NCBI RefSeq assembly: GCF_947488715.1
Contig: NZ_CANLAG010000007.1
Span: 62,001-126,000 of the forward strand
Reading direction: 5' to 3'
DNA length: 64,000 nucleotides
Source of the DNA: an uncultured Tateyamaria sp.
Lineage (GTDB): Bacteria > Pseudomonadota > Alphaproteobacteria > Rhodobacterales > Rhodobacteraceae
The translations under genes and the position numbers were made by a program. The notes under the pieces are model-generated. The model had not been told where the DNA came from. It searched no databases and was given only the letters and a program-made list of their open reading frames with translations. Shown piece by piece: positions 8,934-16,914 of this stretch (position 1 is the stretch's first letter; every line of letters starts with the position of its first letter).

Positions 8934-8962
8934 GCGTCACGCCACAAATGTTGGCGTGACGC
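8934..8962. terminator. Hairpin between convergent HlyD and LysR genes
   Basis: GCGTCACGCC at 8934-8943 pairs perfectly with GGCGTGACGC at 8953-8962. It lies 10 bases after the adaptor stop codon and overlaps the last codons and stop of the convergent LysR gene. The GC-rich stem could end transcription from both sides, though only a short A/T stretch flanks it. Confidence 0.5.
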
Positions 8963-9857
8963 CCTTGGGCGGGTTTTCCTGAATATAGGCCCCGATCTTG
9001 GCAAGCAGTGGCTTTCTGGGGCAGTTCAATCGCGACGCGGCGCCGAGGTTGCGCAGGTTGCCGGGGGCCTCGAACGGGATAAAGGACAGCGGCCAATTGT
9101 CTTGGCGGAACTGCTCGGCGGCTAGGGCGGAGACAATGGTGCAATCGTCCGAATGACAGATATGTCGGCAAATGGTCTCGAAACGCAGCGCGGTCAGGTC
9201 GAATTTCTTGGTCGCACGCGATGCTTGGTCGGGTGTCGGTAGCCGTTCTTCAAGTTCGTATCCAAACGAATGCGGCAGACGAATGAAGTCATGCACTGGC
9301 ACGTCTTCTGGCCGGATGGATGGCAAGGGCGCAAGCGGGTGGCCCTCGTTCACAGCTAAATACAGAGGTTCCTGCCAGATCGACGTGAATTCAAGCGTCG
9401 GATTGTGATTGAGTTTCGCCACCAAGGCCACGTCCAGGCTGTGATCCTCGACCATCTTCAACATGTTCTGCGGCAGGTCTTCGATCATGGTGACCCGCAT
9501 GTGGGGAAAGAGGACGCTGAACAGGTTCGAGAAGTAGTCCGTCAGATATGGCGCCAGCGTCGGCGTCAGGCCAATGTGAAAAGGCACCGCTTCGGGGTCG
9601 CGAAACTCGGTTGCCGTGTCTCTGATCCGTTGGGCACTGATCAGCATCTCTTCGGCAATTTTCACGATGCGTTGACCGCAGGCCGTTGGCCTTACCTCAC
9701 CGCTGAGCCGAAGGAACAGATCGGTGCCCAGCTCTTTTTCGAGTTTCTTGATCTGATTTGACAGAGCGGGTTGCGACACGTTGCACAATTTGGCTGCGAC
9801 ACTGAAGTTGCCGCACTTTGCAACCGCTGTGACGTATTCCAAGTCTCGTAAGTTCAT
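8937..9857 (-). CDS. LysR-family transcriptional regulator, OxyR-like DNA-binding domain
   Basis: The start MNLRDLEYVTAVAKCGNFSVAAKLCNVSQPALSNQIKKLE is typical of OxyR-type LysR proteins, which fixes the start at 9857; an in-frame ATG at 9869 adds four residues. Length is 306 residues. The helix-turn-helix spans about residues 1-60 and the effector domain about 90-295. The cysteines in the effector domain (ICRHICHSDDC near residue 230) are not at the OxyR redox positions, so peroxide sensing cannot be assumed. The gene is convergent with the secretion operon and divergent from a MerR operon 386 bases away, which may be its target. Confidence 0.85.
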   Translation of the reverse strand: MNLRDLEYVTAVAKCGNFSVAAKLCNVSQPALSNQIKKLEKELGTDLFLRLSGEVRPTACGQRIVKIAEEMLISAQRIRDTATEFRDPEAVPFHIGLTPTLAPYLTDYFSNLFSVLFPHMRVTMIEDLPQNMLKMVEDHSLDVALVAKLNHNPTLEFTSIWQEPLYLAVNEGHPLAPLPSIRPEDVPVHDFIRLPHSFGYELEERLPTPDQASRATKKFDLTALRFETICRHICHSDDCTIVSALAAEQFRQDNWPLSFIPFEAPGNLRNLGAASRLNCPRKPLLAKIGAYIQENPPKGVTPTFVA

Positions 9858-10243
9858 TACATTCCGCAATACCTGTGTGGGTTTCTTCTAGAGGACCCAT
9901 CTCGCGATAGAAAGAACGATCCGTACGCGCAAGCAGGCCAGTTTCGCACTGTTGGGCCACGTATGATCCTTCGCTCGCGTTCTAACAGTGCGGTCCAATC
10001 AGGTGTCGGTCCTGCGGAGTCGTATCGGTGCCAAAGCCGTAGTTTGAAGCAGGGGCCTGCAATGTCATCAATATCGCGAAAGTTCGTCCAATTTGGCCGT
10101 GGAAATGCCTTCTCTGCGGACTTCGCCAAAGCGACTCTCGCAATTGTCAGGTCAGCTAAGGGCCATCCCTCTTTGTCAGTTTTCTTCTTGACCTGGAGTT
10201 ACTCAAGCCCGGTATCTGCCAGCCGACAGGAGTTTTTGAAACC
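9858..10243. other. Divergent intergenic region between LysR and MerR regulators
   Basis: 386 bases with no supported gene. It should contain the divergent promoters of the LysR gene and the MerR operon. I saw no strong inverted repeat or consensus promoter that could be assigned with confidence. Confidence 0.4.
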
Positions 10244-10597
10244 ATGCGCATCTCTGAAGCTGCGGCCCGGTCGGGGCTCAAGGTTGATACAATACGGTAC
10301 TACGAGGCAGAGGGGCTGATCCCGAATGTGACGCGCGGGCCAGACGGGCAACGGCGGTTTTCGCCGGAAAATGTCGATTGGCTGACATTGCTCTATTGGC
10401 TTCGCGAAACAGGCATGCCGATGAAAGTCATGCAGCGGTTTGCGGCGCTTTATGCGCAGGGGGACAAGACCATACCGGATCGCAAGGCCATCCTTATCGA
10501 TCACGCGCGGCTCTTGGCAAAACGCAGAGATGATCTTGATCGCTGCAACGACATTCTGACCAGAAAGCTCGAAATCTATGAGATGTATCTGAAGTGA
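10244..10597 (+). CDS. MerR-family transcriptional regulator
   Basis: A 117-residue protein beginning MRISEAAARSGLKVDTIRYYEAEGLIP, the classic MerR winged helix-turn-helix, followed by a second helix pair and a coiled-coil dimerisation helix (about residues 78-115). There is no cysteine metal site at the C-terminus, so it resembles the organic-signal MerR subgroup that often controls adjacent reductases. The stop overlaps the next GTG start (GTGA), and that gene overlaps the following one by four bases, so three genes form one operon. The MerR protein probably controls its own operon. Confidence 0.85.
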   Translation: MRISEAAARSGLKVDTIRYYEAEGLIPNVTRGPDGQRRFSPENVDWLTLLYWLRETGMPMKVMQRFAALYAQGDKTIPDRKAILIDHARLLAKRRDDLDRCNDILTRKLEIYEMYLK

Positions 10598-11010
10598 AAA
10601 TTGGTCTTATGCGCACCTCGGGCGATGTGGGGCAGGGTGCATTTGCGCCGCTGTCCGAGCAGATGGATGCATCACCGAAAATGGGGCGTGGGAAAAGGGT
10701 GACGTGGCATATCAACAGTGTCTTGGAGAGGATGAAGCGGAACGTATGCGAAAGCCCCTTCGTGTTGACCAACCGCTTGTTGGATCGTGATCTGGAGGTC
10801 GCATCGCGAAGCCGTGGGCTCGCATGTGTCGTGAAGGGTGCAGCGATTGAGATGCCTCCGGGAGTGCGGATCAATGTCGTGAACTCCGGCTTTCTTGATG
10901 TGTCTGAACGCCGCTATGGAGCATTACTTGCCGGCCAAGATCGGGTGGGGCGGGTATTCGGCAAATGTGTTGACGGGGCCAATAACGGGCAAGTGGTGAT
11001 TGTGGAATGA
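10594..11010 (+). pseudogene. Shrunken short-chain dehydrogenase (SDR) remnant, central part lost
   Basis: 138 codons remain open from a GTG overlapping the MerR stop. The first 15 residues (MKIGLMRTSGDVGQG) resemble the Rossmann start of small SDRs (MKILLIGASGTIGQ). The last 50 (GAAIEMPPGVRINVVNSGF ... GANNGQVVIV) resemble the C-terminal end of the same proteins (AAxELPRGIRINVVSP ... GxxTGQVYRV). SDRs of this type are about 200 residues, so roughly 60 residues including the Asn/Ser/Tyr-x3-Lys catalytic region are missing or unrecognisable. The glycine motif is also damaged. It is either a decaying gene kept open by its place in the operon, or a repurposed small protein. Confidence 0.5.
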
Positions 11011-11714
11011 GGGTCGCATATCTCATCGAGCCGCCGTTCAACTATGTGGATGACGCAGGAACCGTGACCGGATGCGATGTTGAGTTGGCGCGGTACGTCC
11101 TTGGTCAACTCGGCTTTGGCGACATTGAGTTTGTTGAAACCGAGTTCGCCCAACTTTTGCCCGGTCTCGCCCAAGGCGACTGGCACATGACCACGGGTCT
11201 TTTTGTATCCCCTGAACGGCAGCGCATTGCTTTGTTCAGCAGGCCGATCTGGGCTTTGCCGGATGGATTGCTGGTCCGGGCAGAGGATGCGCAGGGCTTA
11301 ACGGGATATCGTAGCCTTGCCGCATCTGATGATCTGAAACTCGCAGTCATACGAGACCAGGTACAGCATTTGACGGCCCTTGACCTCGGCGTGGCACCCG
11401 GCCAGATCCACGTGTTCGAGACTTATACAGATGCGGCGCAGGCGGTGTATGACGGGACGGTCAGTGCGTTTGCCAGTGTTGCTCGCGCTCATGAGGGCTT
11501 TCTTAAGTCGAACGATGACGCGCGCCTCGCCGTTGTGAACGTCCCGCTTCGGGAGAGGGAGCCAGCGTTTGGGTGCTTCGCTTTTGCGCTTTCGGCCAGT
11601 GACCTTCGTAACCAAGTTGATCAAGTTCTGAACACCTTCATCGGGGGTGCGGAGCATCGGATATTGATGACAGAGTTCGGGTTTGCGGACGCCGATGTTG
11701 ATCGGGCCCTTTAG
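11007..11714 (+). CDS. SBP_bac_3-like protein without signal peptide
   Basis: 235 residues that resemble a type-II periplasmic amino-acid-binding protein (GCDVELARYVLGQLGF, QLLPGLAQGDWHMTTGLFVSPERQRIALFSRPIW). The chain starts directly at the first beta strand (MRVAYLIEPPFNYV) with no signal sequence. It overlaps the SDR remnant by four bases and has no transporter gene nearby. A cytoplasmic ligand-binding or sensor role, perhaps with the MerR regulator, fits better than transport. The alternative is a protein that lost its signal after gene rearrangement. Confidence 0.75.
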   Translation: MRVAYLIEPPFNYVDDAGTVTGCDVELARYVLGQLGFGDIEFVETEFAQLLPGLAQGDWHMTTGLFVSPERQRIALFSRPIWALPDGLLVRAEDAQGLTGYRSLAASDDLKLAVIRDQVQHLTALDLGVAPGQIHVFETYTDAAQAVYDGTVSAFASVARAHEGFLKSNDDARLAVVNVPLREREPAFGCFAFALSASDLRNQVDQVLNTFIGGAEHRILMTEFGFADADVDRAL

Positions 11715-11768
11715 CCATGGCGAAGAAGGGGCCGCCCATGGATGTGGCCCAAGTCGCAGCAACCGCCC

Positions 11769-12218
11769 TCAGTCGACAACCTGATGTGCACCGGATGGTT
11801 CAGCCAATGTCTCGCGCGGGTGAATGTCGGCGAAGATTTCAATGATGTTGTGCTCCGGGTCGCGGAAGAACAGCGTCCTGTGGGGCCAATCCTGATTTGT
11901 CGGAGGCTCGATCACGTCAATCTTGCCTTCGACCAGCCGGTCGTACGCGAGATCAACGTCAGCTGGCGGCACACGAAAGCTGATCTGAATGGATGCAGAT
12001 AGCGTCGGCAGGCTTGGTCCATCGTAGGGGCGGCCACGTTTCCTGAGACCCAGAAACAGCGTGCCGACCCGAAAGAAGACCATTCGTTCCGGGAAATCTT
12101 CTTCGACTTGGAACGCGAAAAGACCTTGGTAGAACGCTTTCATCTTTGCGAGGTCATCACATAGGAGGATCACGTAGTCCAAGCTGCGAATGGCTCTGAC
12201 ACCTTCATGTTTGTGCAT
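11769..12218 (-). CDS. VOC-family (glyoxalase/dioxygenase-fold) protein
   Basis: 149 residues of a single vicinal-oxygen-chelate domain: SLDYVILLCDDLAKMKAFYQGLF at the N-terminus and HRTLFFRDPEHNIIEIFADI at the C-terminus. The final Glu of the metal site (IIEIF) is present, and candidate His and Glu ligands occur in the rest of the chain. Such proteins include glyoxalases, fosfomycin-resistance enzymes and ring-cleavage dioxygenases; substrate cannot be told. It lies 12 bases downstream of the RidA-like gene on the same strand, so the two likely form an operon. Confidence 0.8.
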   Translation of the reverse strand: MHKHEGVRAIRSLDYVILLCDDLAKMKAFYQGLFAFQVEEDFPERMVFFRVGTLFLGLRKRGRPYDGPSLPTLSASIQISFRVPPADVDLAYDRLVEGKIDVIEPPTNQDWPHRTLFFRDPEHNIIEIFADIHPRETLAEPSGAHQVVD

Positions 12219-12230
12219 GGCAATCCAGCC

Positions 12231-12653
12231 TCAGTATCTTGGTTCGTGAAAGCGATCATCAGGGATCACGGCTATGGGGGCGACTTCCACCAAGAGGTCA
12301 GGTGTGATCAGCCCCGCGGCCTGAATGAGAATGCTGACGGGGCCGTGCTCCAACCGCAGGCGTTCGGCCCGGACCTTTTGGATGGCTGGCATGTCTGCCG
12401 GATCGAGGTAGAAGACCGTCAACGACACGATATCGTCCAAGCGCCCACCCACGGCTTTCAGGATGTTTTCGACATTGTCGAAGCATTGCCGGACCTGCGT
12501 TTCACAGTCGCCGTCGCCAATGACGTTCCCTGCTTTGTCCCAAGCGACTTGCCCCGTCATGTGGAGAACGTGGCCTTTGGGTTCGATCACTCCATGATGG
12601 AAGGGGCGGCCAAGTTGTGGCCATCCGGTTGGGGGATTGTATCTGATCGTCAT
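12231..12653 (-). CDS. RidA/YjgF-family protein lacking the catalytic arginine
   Basis: 140 residues with the Rid fold (VLHMTGQVAWDKAGNVIG..., CFDNVENILKAVGGRLDDIVSLTVFYLD). Active RidA imine deaminases have an Arg in a P-V-R-T motif near residue 105. Here the corresponding segment reads GPVSILIQAAGL, with Ser in place of Arg, so imine deamination is unlikely. Such Arg-less Rid proteins often sit in catabolic operons. It is first in a pair with the VOC gene and diverges from a short LysR regulator. Confidence 0.8.
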   Translation of the reverse strand: MTIRYNPPTGWPQLGRPFHHGVIEPKGHVLHMTGQVAWDKAGNVIGDGDCETQVRQCFDNVENILKAVGGRLDDIVSLTVFYLDPADMPAIQKVRAERLRLEHGPVSILIQAAGLITPDLLVEVAPIAVIPDDRFHEPRY

Positions 12654-12731
12654 AAGACCCTCTTTCTGTTTGTTGAGAGGATTTGCGGGGATAGGCAGGT
12701 TTTGTTCAAACGATAGAAATTGAGCGCGAGG

Positions 12732-12746
12732 CTTAGAAAATCTCAG
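12732..12746. promoter_or_regulatory. Candidate LysR operator between RidA operon and LysR gene
   Basis: CTTAGA (12732-12737), AAA, TCTCAG (12741-12746) is an interrupted palindrome with one mismatch and fits the T-N11-A consensus of LysR binding sites. It lies 34 bases before the LysR ATG in the divergent intergenic region. Confidence 0.35.
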
Positions 12747-12780
12747 TCTACCGCGCCGGCTATGCGTGCTAGGAGGCGCT

Positions 12781-13356
12781 ATGACCTATCGATTTCCGTC
12801 CCTGAACGGCCTCAAGGCCTTTGAGGCGGCCGCTCGACATCTGAGTTTCAAGGCAGCGGCCGCAGAGCTTGGCGTAACGGCCGGTGCCGTCAGTCAGCAG
12901 GTGAAACGCCTGGAGATGTCTCTTGGCATTTCGCTGTTCCGGCGGTTGCCACAAGGGTTGCTTTTGACACCAGAAGGCGCGGTTTACCTCCCCGAGGTTT
13001 CGCGGGCTTTCGACGTTTTGACAGATGCGACCGAAGCAGTTGCCCCGGCGCTCAACGGTCGGAAGTTGAGCTTGGGTATTGATCCGGTCGTCGCTGAACG
13101 CCTGCCAAAGGGATGGCCCCGTCATTCAAAGGAGCTTGACCCCTATATCCGGGAAACACGTTCAACCAATGACGTAGAACTGATCTGGTCCAACGAACTT
13201 GATGCACTGCTACTTGCCGCCAAAACGCGACATGGGGCGCTTTCAGAGCGTGCCATTTGCCTGAGTGGCTCTGCGGCGCCCGTGTATTTCGTAACCCGCC
13301 CCGGCCTCGCCGAGTGCCGTCAATCGCGCGCGATACGTGAAGCATTGGATGCGTAA
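12781..13356 (+). CDS. Short LysR-family regulator (GcvA-like DNA-binding domain)
   Basis: The ATG at 12781 is preceded by AGGAGG and gives 191 residues. The N-terminal 85 residues (FPSLNGLKAFEAAARHLSFKAAAAELGVTAGAVSQQVKRLE) are a GcvA-type helix-turn-helix. The effector part is only about 95 residues against about 200 in ordinary LysR proteins, yet the C-terminus still looks like a normal LysR end (VYFVTRPGLAECRQSRAIREAL). Either a compact subfamily or an internally deleted gene. It diverges from the RidA-VOC pair, its probable target. Confidence 0.75.
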   Translation: MTYRFPSLNGLKAFEAAARHLSFKAAAAELGVTAGAVSQQVKRLEMSLGISLFRRLPQGLLLTPEGAVYLPEVSRAFDVLTDATEAVAPALNGRKLSLGIDPVVAERLPKGWPRHSKELDPYIRETRSTNDVELIWSNELDALLLAAKTRHGALSERAICLSGSAAPVYFVTRPGLAECRQSRAIREALDA

Positions 13357-13591
13357 CAGGCAGGTAGATTGCGACAGTATTCGGGACGAGTGGCAGACAG
13401 TTTCAAATGTGAATGCCCGCAATACGGGTCCCAACCGCAGAATGGGTTTCCGAAATCGAACGGCAGAAATTGGCCGTTCGTACCGGGGTAGGCGGCATAG
13501 CAAGCGAACATGCTGCGGTCGACGTAGTGGCGTTGGAGAGCCCGAACTGTTCAATTCCACATCGAAACGAATGCCAGCTTCGCGAGCTCAT

Positions 13592-14203
13592 CTAACTTTG
13601 CGCTGCAAGCGCACAAATGATCAGTTCACACTGCCGCTCCACAGACGCGGCGATTGGCTGGGCACGTAAGGCAGGAGACCCTTGTAGGTCTGACATGCCG
13701 TGGATCGCTGACCATGCAAAGAACTGGTGCTCGGGCCGGGGCGGCGCAATGATGTCGCAGTTCGCCAACTCGGACAAACACTTGCCGAGCCAGTCATAGG
13801 TTGAGGGCCGGTCAGATGCGCCACTGGGGCCGAGGCCAAATGGCCCGAACATCAGACGCCACAATTCTCGATGCGCACCCGCGAATGAGACATAGGCCAT
13901 AGCCAGCGCAGCAAACCGTTTTCGGGCATCCGCCGCATCCTTCGCCGTGCTGTCGAAAGGCACAGTATGTTCAAAGGCAGTCGCCAACGAGTCGAATCCC
14001 CGTTCCGCCACACATTGCAGAAGCGCGTTCTTGTCGGGAAAGTGCCGGTAAGCCGCGCCCGGCGACACACCCAATTCTCGCGCTGCCTTGCGCACGGACA
14101 GGTCGGCCAACATGCCGTCGTCGGCGGCATTCAAGGTGTAATTTATAAGGGCTTCCTTGAGGTTGCCGTGCCGAAGCGCGTCGCGGGGTTTTGTCTGTAT
14201 CAT
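13592..14203 (-). CDS. TetR-family transcriptional regulator
   Basis: With the ATG at 14203 the protein is 203 residues: MIQTKPRDALRHGNLKEALINY... then the helix-turn-helix VRKAARELGVSPGAAYRHFPDKNALL (about residues 36-60) and a TetR_C_33/WHG-type ligand domain. An upstream in-frame start at 14323 would run through the operators and into the neighbouring hydrolase gene and is rejected. The gene diverges from the hydrolase-NmrA pair, and two palindromes lie between them, so it most likely represses both itself and that pair until a small ligand binds. Confidence 0.85.
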   Translation of the reverse strand: MIQTKPRDALRHGNLKEALINYTLNAADDGMLADLSVRKAARELGVSPGAAYRHFPDKNALLQCVAERGFDSLATAFEHTVPFDSTAKDAADARKRFAALAMAYVSFAGAHRELWRLMFGPFGLGPSGASDRPSTYDWLGKCLSELANCDIIAPPRPEHQFFAWSAIHGMSDLQGSPALRAQPIAASVERQCELIICALAAQS

Positions 14204-14212
14204 ACGCGCCTT

Positions 14213-14227
14213 GTAATCACTGTTTAC
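14213..14227. promoter_or_regulatory. TetR operator 1 (imperfect palindrome)
   Basis: GTAATCACTGTTTAC: the left half is identical to operator 2 and the right half differs by one base. It lies nine bases upstream of the TetR start codon. Its centre is 36 bases from that of operator 2. Confidence 0.6.
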
Positions 14228-14248
14228 ATAACGCGCAACGCGATATAT

Positions 14249-14263
14249 GTAATCATTGATTAC
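14249..14263. promoter_or_regulatory. TetR operator 2 (perfect palindrome)
   Basis: GTAATCATTGATTAC is a perfect 7-1-7 inverted repeat directly upstream of the hydrolase Shine-Dalgarno (GGAG at 14268). Such a site would block both divergent promoters when bound. Confidence 0.65.
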
Positions 14264-14278
14264 TTTTGGAGTGACATG

Positions 14279-15124
14279 ATGAACGCCATAACCGAGTTCA
14301 CGAAAACAGCCCCCGTTTCGCACCTTGTTCCAACCTCACTCGCACGGCTTCATGTTGTCGAAACCGGCCAAGGGCCCGAGACCCTCGTCCTCTGGCCATC
14401 CATCTTCACGGACCATCATATTTACGACGATCTGGTTGCGCGTTTGAGCACCTCCTATCGCTTTCTGCTGATCGACGGTCCGGCCCATGGACAAAGCGAA
14501 GGCGGAACGGACGCGTTCACTATGGAGGATTGCGCCAAGGCGATGAGCGAAGTCATGGATCATTTCAATCTCGACCGCGCAATTGTCGGTGGCACCTCTT
14601 GGGGTGGGATCACGGCGGCGCACCTGGCGCTGATGTCGCCCGCCCGCGTCAAAGCCCTTGTGCTGATGAACACGCCCATGCAGATCGACGCAAAACGCCC
14701 CGGCCTGAAGGCGCGGTTTATCGCGGGCGGCGCGCGGTGGGCGTTGAAGACGGCATCCTTCCGCAACGGGGTCGCCGAAAGCTTCTTCTCCGCCACTGTC
14801 CTCGCGGCAAACACGGCCTATGCGCGCGCGTTCCATGACATGCTGAAAGCGGCCAATCCCGCACCACTGGCAACCGCAGTTCGCTCCGTCATCCTGCGCG
14901 GCGCACCCTTGCTTGACCGCATGTCAGAACTGACCGTCCCAACCCTCGTGATCGCCGGGAAGGAGGACAGGATGTATCCCATCGCTGTGCAGGCCAAAGC
15001 AGCATTGCTGGCACCCCAAGGGCGCTTCGAAGCGGTCGGGGGCAAGCATATTTCGGCTGTCGAACGACCCGACCGCGTGGCGGACATAATCAAGAAATTC
15101 ATTGGTTTGGAGGCTGCGCAATGA
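14279..15124 (+). CDS. Alpha/beta hydrolase
   Basis: 281 residues of alpha/beta-hydrolase fold. The nucleophile elbow GGTSWGG puts Ser at about residue 107; the acid is probably the Asp in AGKEDRMYP and the base the His in GGKHIS near the C-terminus. An HG oxyanion motif is replaced by LWPSIFTDHHIY. Two adjacent ATGs occur; the second, at 14279, is best spaced from GGAG. Longer in-frame extension upstream to 13967 would overlap the TetR gene and is rejected. It overlaps the NmrA-like gene by four bases. Substrate unknown; the TetR context suggests a detoxification or catabolic role. Confidence 0.85.
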   Translation: MNAITEFTKTAPVSHLVPTSLARLHVVETGQGPETLVLWPSIFTDHHIYDDLVARLSTSYRFLLIDGPAHGQSEGGTDAFTMEDCAKAMSEVMDHFNLDRAIVGGTSWGGITAAHLALMSPARVKALVLMNTPMQIDAKRPGLKARFIAGGARWALKTASFRNGVAESFFSATVLAANTAYARAFHDMLKAANPAPLATAVRSVILRGAPLLDRMSELTVPTLVIAGKEDRMYPIAVQAKAALLAPQGRFEAVGGKHISAVERPDRVADIIKKFIGLEAAQ

Positions 15125-15975
15125 CCTTTCTGATTCTTGGCGCCACGGGACTGCAGGGCGGCGCGGTCGCGCGTGACATGCTCAATCGCGGGCATCCCAT
15201 TCGCATTCTGACGCGGCGCGCGCAGTCGACCCGGGCACAAGCGCTTGCACAAATGGGCGCAGAGGTCGTCGAGGGCGATTTGTCCAAACCGGAAACACTG
15301 CCCGATGTGTTCAAAGGCATTGCCGGGGTCTTCTCCGTTCAGGATTTTTATGCCCCCGGGGTCGGCCTGGTGGGTGAGTTGGAACAAGGCCGCGCCGTTT
15401 TGGCAGCGGCAAGAGCCGCCGGGGTCCGCCACATTGTGCAGTCCAGCATGGGCGATGGCCATGCGCCCGGCGGGCCAGAGCATTTCATCTCAAAGGCGCT
15501 GCTGGAACGTGAGATCAAACGCAGCGGTATCGACTGGACGCTTCTCGGCACCGTCTGGTTTATGGACAACTTGTTGAACCCGGAAATGAAGCCCGCACTC
15601 ATGTTCCCGGTGCTGGCTGGTTCGCTGGACCCGGATACGAAATTCCAGATGCTCGCCATAGAAGACCTCGGATGGATGGCCGGTGAGGCGCTCACCAACC
15701 CAAGCACTTGGGCGGGCCGCAAGATCAACTTGGCGGGCGATGTCATGACGGTGGCACAGATGAAGGAAACCTATCGAGACGCCACTGGCAAACGTCCCAA
15801 GACCTGGCGTCTCCCCCGCGCATTGTTTCGACGGTTGGTGCCAGAGTTTGCCGAACAGCTTGGCTGGCACAATCGGGTGAATTTTGCATTCGGCAGTGAA
15901 GAGCTGCGAGCGGTGAAACCAGATGCGTTGCGGTTTGAGGCGTTTCTCCAAAAGCATTCGATTGCGTCAATGTAG
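15121..15975 (+). CDS. NmrA-family NAD(P)-binding protein
   Basis: 284 residues starting MTFLILGATGLQGGAVARDML, a GxxGxxG Rossmann motif at residues 7-13, followed by an Arg-rich cofactor loop (LTRRAQSTRAQAL) that suggests NADP(H). The body matches NmrA/HSCARG proteins (HIVQSSMGDG..., HFISKALLEREIKRSGIDWTLL). The Tyr-x3-Lys of true dehydrogenases is absent, so it may act as a redox sensor or atypical reductase. It forms a translationally coupled operon with the hydrolase. Confidence 0.85.
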   Translation: MTFLILGATGLQGGAVARDMLNRGHPIRILTRRAQSTRAQALAQMGAEVVEGDLSKPETLPDVFKGIAGVFSVQDFYAPGVGLVGELEQGRAVLAAARAAGVRHIVQSSMGDGHAPGGPEHFISKALLEREIKRSGIDWTLLGTVWFMDNLLNPEMKPALMFPVLAGSLDPDTKFQMLAIEDLGWMAGEALTNPSTWAGRKINLAGDVMTVAQMKETYRDATGKRPKTWRLPRALFRRLVPEFAEQLGWHNRVNFAFGSEELRAVKPDALRFEAFLQKHSIASM

Positions 15976-16330
15976 GCTGCCGAGAAATGCGGGGTTTGAG
16001 TTTGCATCGACACGTAAATGAAAAGTCTGCGCTCTGGTCATCGAACTGCTCGGCAACGTCGCGGCTGCGGCGAATGGGTGGTTCGGTGAAGCTGCACACA
16101 GGCGTCGTCTGTTACGATGACTGGCTGCTAAGGGCCGCCCTCACCGCCAAGATATGAGCCCTACGACATAATGCTGCTACCGCTCCGATGTCGGCATCGA
16201 GCCCATTTCGCCGGATGCTGCAAAGCCGTCCAAGGTCCAGATTCTTGCCACAGCGGTCATTGAGAACAAGATTGAAACAGTCATAAGTTTTGACCGGAAT
16301 GACGCCTTTTGGCGTGTTGGTCGAAAAAGT
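15976..16330. other. Intergenic region, no supported gene
   Basis: 355 bases between convergent genes. Short frames on both strands lack start sites or known motifs. A small stem (GACGCC-TTTT-GGCGTG near 16300) lies just beyond the end of the DUF1190 gene and may be a weak terminator for it. Confidence 0.4.
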
Positions 16331-16891
16331 TCAGCTTCCCAAAGAACCACTGCGCGACCCAAAACCGCTGCGTGATGCAATCGTGGTGCGAGTTTGAATG
16401 CGGGGAGGCGCTTGAGTAATGGTTGGGTTATAGCTTTGGATGGTTGAACGCGTCGTGCCGTAACGCCCGTTGTCCATGTACCGAACAAAGCCGCCTCCTG
16501 TCGTGTAATACCGGCGACTATCCCTTTCGCGGTAGACAGGACGCACAAGATCGGAAACTACGCCACCAGCGATTGCACCGGTGACAAGATAGCCAAGAGG
16601 CGACGGTGAGTAATAGGTTTGCGGTCCACCTGGGTGGGGAACGCATTCCGACCGACCATGCTCTGCCTCGCACAAATTCATCGTGTTGTAGCGTGGCGCG
16701 GTTGCCTTATGAATTCGCGTGCCTTCGGTCAGAAGGGGGGCGCAGTCGGCTTCCGGCACAAATTCCGAAGCAGAACATTCAGCCTCGCTCTTGTACAATT
16801 CACCCTCGGTATCGACTTGTTCTTCACACGCCGCCAGCGCGAAGGTTGCTGATGCCATCGTGAGCAGTGTGACCGAACGGGATCGTTTCAT
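16331..16891 (-). CDS. DUF1190 lipoprotein (YgiB/YjfM-like)
   Basis: 186 residues. The N-terminus MKRSRSVTLLTMASATFALAAC has a clear lipobox with the acylated Cys at residue 22. The mature part has paired cysteines (EAECSASEFVPEADCAPLL) and a Tyr/Gly/Ser-rich C-terminus, as in E. coli YgiB and YjfM. In E. coli yjfM stands next to the ATP-grasp gene yjfC. Here it is last in a four-gene minus-strand operon (channel, DUF2491, DUF350, DUF1190) divergent from PspA. The role is presumably in envelope stress or lipid/peptide modification at the membrane, but it is not known. Confidence 0.85.
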   Translation of the reverse strand: MKRSRSVTLLTMASATFALAACEEQVDTEGELYKSEAECSASEFVPEADCAPLLTEGTRIHKATAPRYNTMNLCEAEHGRSECVPHPGGPQTYYSPSPLGYLVTGAIAGGVVSDLVRPVYRERDSRRYYTTGGGFVRYMDNGRYGTTRSTIQSYNPTITQAPPRIQTRTTIASRSGFGSRSGSLGS

Positions 16892-16914
16892 AGCTTATCC
16901 TCCGAGCGCAAGGC

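Noticed and set aside
13357-13591. Short open frames between the short LysR gene and the TetR gene
   Set aside because: No start signal or motif; treated as ordinary convergent intergenic sequence.
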